NCBI RefSeq assembly: GCF_014851395.1
Contig: NW_024040707.1
Location: forward strand, 8,964,187 to 9,028,186
Length of the DNA: 64,000 bases
From: Micropterus salmoides
Lineage: Eukaryota > Chordata > Actinopteri > Centrarchiformes > Centrarchidae
Direction: 5' to 3'
The position numbers were made by a program, and so were the translations under genes. The notes below the pieces were generated by a model. The model searched no databases, was not told the origin of the DNA, and saw only the letters and a list, made by a program, of their open reading frames with translations. This document shows, piece by piece, positions 61,780 through 64,000 of this stretch (positions are counted from its first letter, which is position 1; every line of letters starts with the position of its first letter).

Positions 61780-62100
61780 TCCACAATAACAATGGTACAT
61801 GCTGATATTTAACAGTGTTTTTCTTTTTTTTTACCACATTCATGATCTTAGTTTAGCGTGTTAGCATGCTAACATTTAAAGGCTTATGGGAATGTCATTA
61901 GTTTTGCAGGTATTAAGTCATAAACCAAATATTGAATATATTTAAATTTTGACTTGATGATGGCGATATATGAAAAGTCAGGGTGTCACAATTGTTACTG
62001 TAATCCTGAGGGGGCCATGAATGCCAGATTTCATGAAAATCAATCCAAAATACATGAACTTGAACTTCATTTTTCATCGACATTTTGACCCCCCCAAAAA
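61780..62100 (-). repeat. Dispersed repeat family (TTAGCATGCTAACATTTAAA), copy 5
   Basis: CGTGTTAGCATGCTAACATT near 61858 and GGGGGCCATGAATGCCAGAT near 62009 match copies 3 and 4. Confidence 0.65.
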
Positions 62101-62179
62101 ACATCTGCCTAAATGAGAAATATGTGTGTAACTGTATAATTTAACTCCTTCATGTCATTAAACCCAAATTCAGAATGTT

Positions 62180-62690
62180 ATGAAGGACATGTCCTCAATG
62201 GTAGCTACTGCCCTGCTTTACCATTTTGTACATGCTCAAAACTGTGGAGATGACTGTGGAAATCAGGAGGGGCACCCCAACACCACCCCTTATGACCATA
62301 CTCTGCTGCAGTGTCTGCTGTGGAAACACATAGAAAACCATCAGGTTTCTGGGATCCACGATCTCCTAGGACCTAAAGTGAGTTTCCAACATCAACACAA
62401 TCATCAAAGGCCCAGCAGAGGATGGTCTCTGCATATCCAACATTGGTTTGGATCAGCCAAAAAAAAAAATAGAAAAAGACTACAACAGACTGTCAGACCT
62501 GCAAAAAAAAATCACTGGTGTCAACCAGTTAACCTGTCCTCCATTCAGAACCTGGAAATGGGCGGGAAACATCACTGCAGACCAGACTCATCACACTCCA
62601 ACTTCTCCCCTCTGTTAGGTGCTCTGTTAACTGTATGTATATTTCTATAAAATTATGTGTCACATACCTGGCCAATAAAGCTGATTCTGA
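62180..62690 (+). pseudogene. LINE ORF2 3' fragment with GATTCTGAT tail
   Basis: Broken frames read KRLQQTVRPAKK, KITGVNQLTCPPFRTWK and ADQTHHTPTSPLC, resembling the segment after reverse transcriptase in L2/Rex1-type LINEs. It ends GGCCAATAAAGCTGATTCTG at 62672-62691, a 3' tail of the same kind as the one at 61318. A 156-codon open frame from 62180 spans it but is not itself the conserved frame throughout. Confidence 0.45.
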
Positions 62691-63109
62691 TGTCAAAGGT
62701 TAAAGTTCCACAAATAGGTGCATGGGCTGTTCTCTAAGGATCAATTATAAAATAATCAATTTAATTAATCAATTTCAGTCTTTATATTATCGCAATATTG
62801 CTCAAATATCTTATGATTTCTCCTGACAGAGTGTAAAGTTTGGTCTAGCCATATGTAAACTGTCCACTTGTAGAGTTGAATGAAGCTGGTTAGCCAAAAG
62901 CCAATAAGCATGAAGAAGAAGAAGGCTGTATTCTGAACTACCTACTGCATAATACTGGCAACTGCAGCATACTACATTTAGGCCAAATCATTATGTACTA
63001 CTAGTATATATTTTTTATTTTATTGATCATTACAGTAACAAAAATACAAAATACACAGATTATCAATTACATTTTAGATTGCCAGAAGCTCAAATTAAAT
63101 TGAGCTCTT

Positions 63110-64000
63110 ATATTATATTAAGACATTTTATTGCTTTTTTTTTATTTTTTAAGAGTTCTATTGAGGTGCAGTAGTGTTTCAGTTCAACTGTAAATCGATT
63201 GTATCAGGGTTTGGATCCAGTCCATTTTGATTTGAGCATGTGAAATTTTCCAAGTATGACGTGGAGCTGCACAATATAGTTAATATTGTCTGGACCATGA
63301 AGTACAAAATATAACATGACATCAAATACATTAATTAATATAGTCTTACCCGTTTTTCTGTTAATAAAATGTTCCAGAGCTTTCCAGAATACATTTGTAT
63401 GTTCACAGTGGTAAAAAAGATCAAATATAGTTTCTCTTTCTAAATTGCAAAAATCACAGTTATAATCAATCTTTGCAACACTTCTTTGACGGGGTAAATA
63501 TGATGCAAAATCTTAAAGTTCACTTCTTTGATATTAATACAATATTTGTTAAGAATAGCACATGCCTTTTCCCACTGTAAATCACTCACAATAGAAGACC
63601 AAAAGAACTTTGCTGCAGAGAGTGTGGTATAGTCCAAAGCATTCCTTATATGTTTGTTACTGCAGGACTTATTCTCAATATTAATTCCTTCTATAAAAAA
63701 AAATATTAGAAACAATGTTTTCGTCTGTGAAATAAACTAATTTCTCAAAAATTGAAGAGGACATGCAGGATTAGCATAAAAAACAATGGCATATTCTTTG
63801 GGTGTGATGGAATTCTGAATATGATAGTAACAAACCATACGTATTTAAGAGTTGTCCAACTAGCAAACCATGAGCGATAAAACAGTGATTTTTCTACAAG
63901 ATGTCTTTATTATTCCCTCTTTATTAATAAAGTATCTATGAGGACTGAAGTTATGATTGTATACTAGTGTGCGTACTACTAGTATGGCAGGCTGTTTCGA
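63110..64000 (-). pseudogene. L1/Tx1-type LINE ORF2, C-terminal part, runs off the window
   Basis: Minus-strand segments in order from 64000: SPHRYFINKEGIIKTS, SITPKEYAIVFYANPACPL, FFWSSIVSDLQWEKACAILN, KEVNFKILHHIYPVKEVLQR, then after a frameshift KIDYNCDFCNLERETIFDLF, YHCEHTNVFWKALEHFINRK and, further on, ILGKFHMLKSKWTGSKP. This is the end of an L1-like ORF2, with the CysCysHisCys motif after the RNA-binding region. Several frameshifts and stops make it a relic. The reverse transcriptase part would lie beyond 64000. Confidence 0.75.

Noticed and set aside
62180..62650. A 156-codon host gene
   Set aside because: The region reads as a LINE end in mixed frames and finishes in a LINE-type AATAAAGCTGATTCTG tail.

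Overview
The window is nuclear DNA of a ray-finned fish, most likely a teleost. Protein-coding genes are split into short GT-AG exons, the intergenic DNA is AT-rich, and the repeats are typical of teleosts: several Tc1-like DNA transposons, a Penelope-type retroelement carrying GIY-YIG, 5'-truncated LINEs, and dispersed AT-rich repeats with motifs such as TTAGCATGCTAACAT. Nothing bacterial, viral or CRISPR-like is present.

Five host genes can be assembled exon by exon, with every intron phase closing. They are tamalin (GRASP), last two coding exons, + strand, 255-1170; nr4a1 (Nur77), complete, + strand, 25662-29204; gtsf1, complete, - strand, 39935-37120; letmd1, complete, + strand, 44701-49528; and cd63, complete, - strand, 56879-51334. 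The human orthologues of these genes all lie in 12q13, and tamalin followed by nr4a1 in the same direction is a neighbour pair I recall from mammals. letmd1 and cd63 converge tail to tail, and their poly(A) signals lie about 15 nt apart at 50958 and 50979. nr4a1 has a recognisable immediate-early promoter (AP-1/CRE-like sites, CArG-like box, TATA) and a 15-codon upstream ORF.

The rest is mobile and repeat DNA. From 1.6 to 24.5 kb there is a gene-free interval with a candidate solo LTR, tandem repeats, a one-ended Tc1 copy (12717-14040), a structurally complete Tc1 copy with TA duplications (16576-18199), a LINE reverse-transcriptase relic and a perfect 23-bp hairpin. The last intron of nr4a1 holds an internally deleted Tc1 copy. 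From 30 to 37 kb lies more repeat DNA, including a GIY-YIG cassette between about 155-bp inverted repeats with a 13-bp target duplication. A third Tc1 copy sits upstream of letmd1. Beyond cd63 (58-64 kb) a tandem repeat of about 310 bp is interrupted by two later retroinsertions, each with its own 11-bp target duplication, followed by LINE fragments up to the window edge.

The host genes do not form a single pathway. gtsf1 is a piRNA-pathway factor that helps Piwi silence transposons, nr4a1 an inducible nuclear receptor, tamalin a receptor-trafficking scaffold, letmd1 a mitochondrial inner-membrane protein and cd63 a late-endosomal tetraspanin. I did not find a convincing new biological system. 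The best leads are the GIY-YIG inverted-repeat cassette, a candidate germline-type promoter upstream of gtsf1, a hammerhead-like motif at 5969, and the letmd1/cd63 3'-end overlap.
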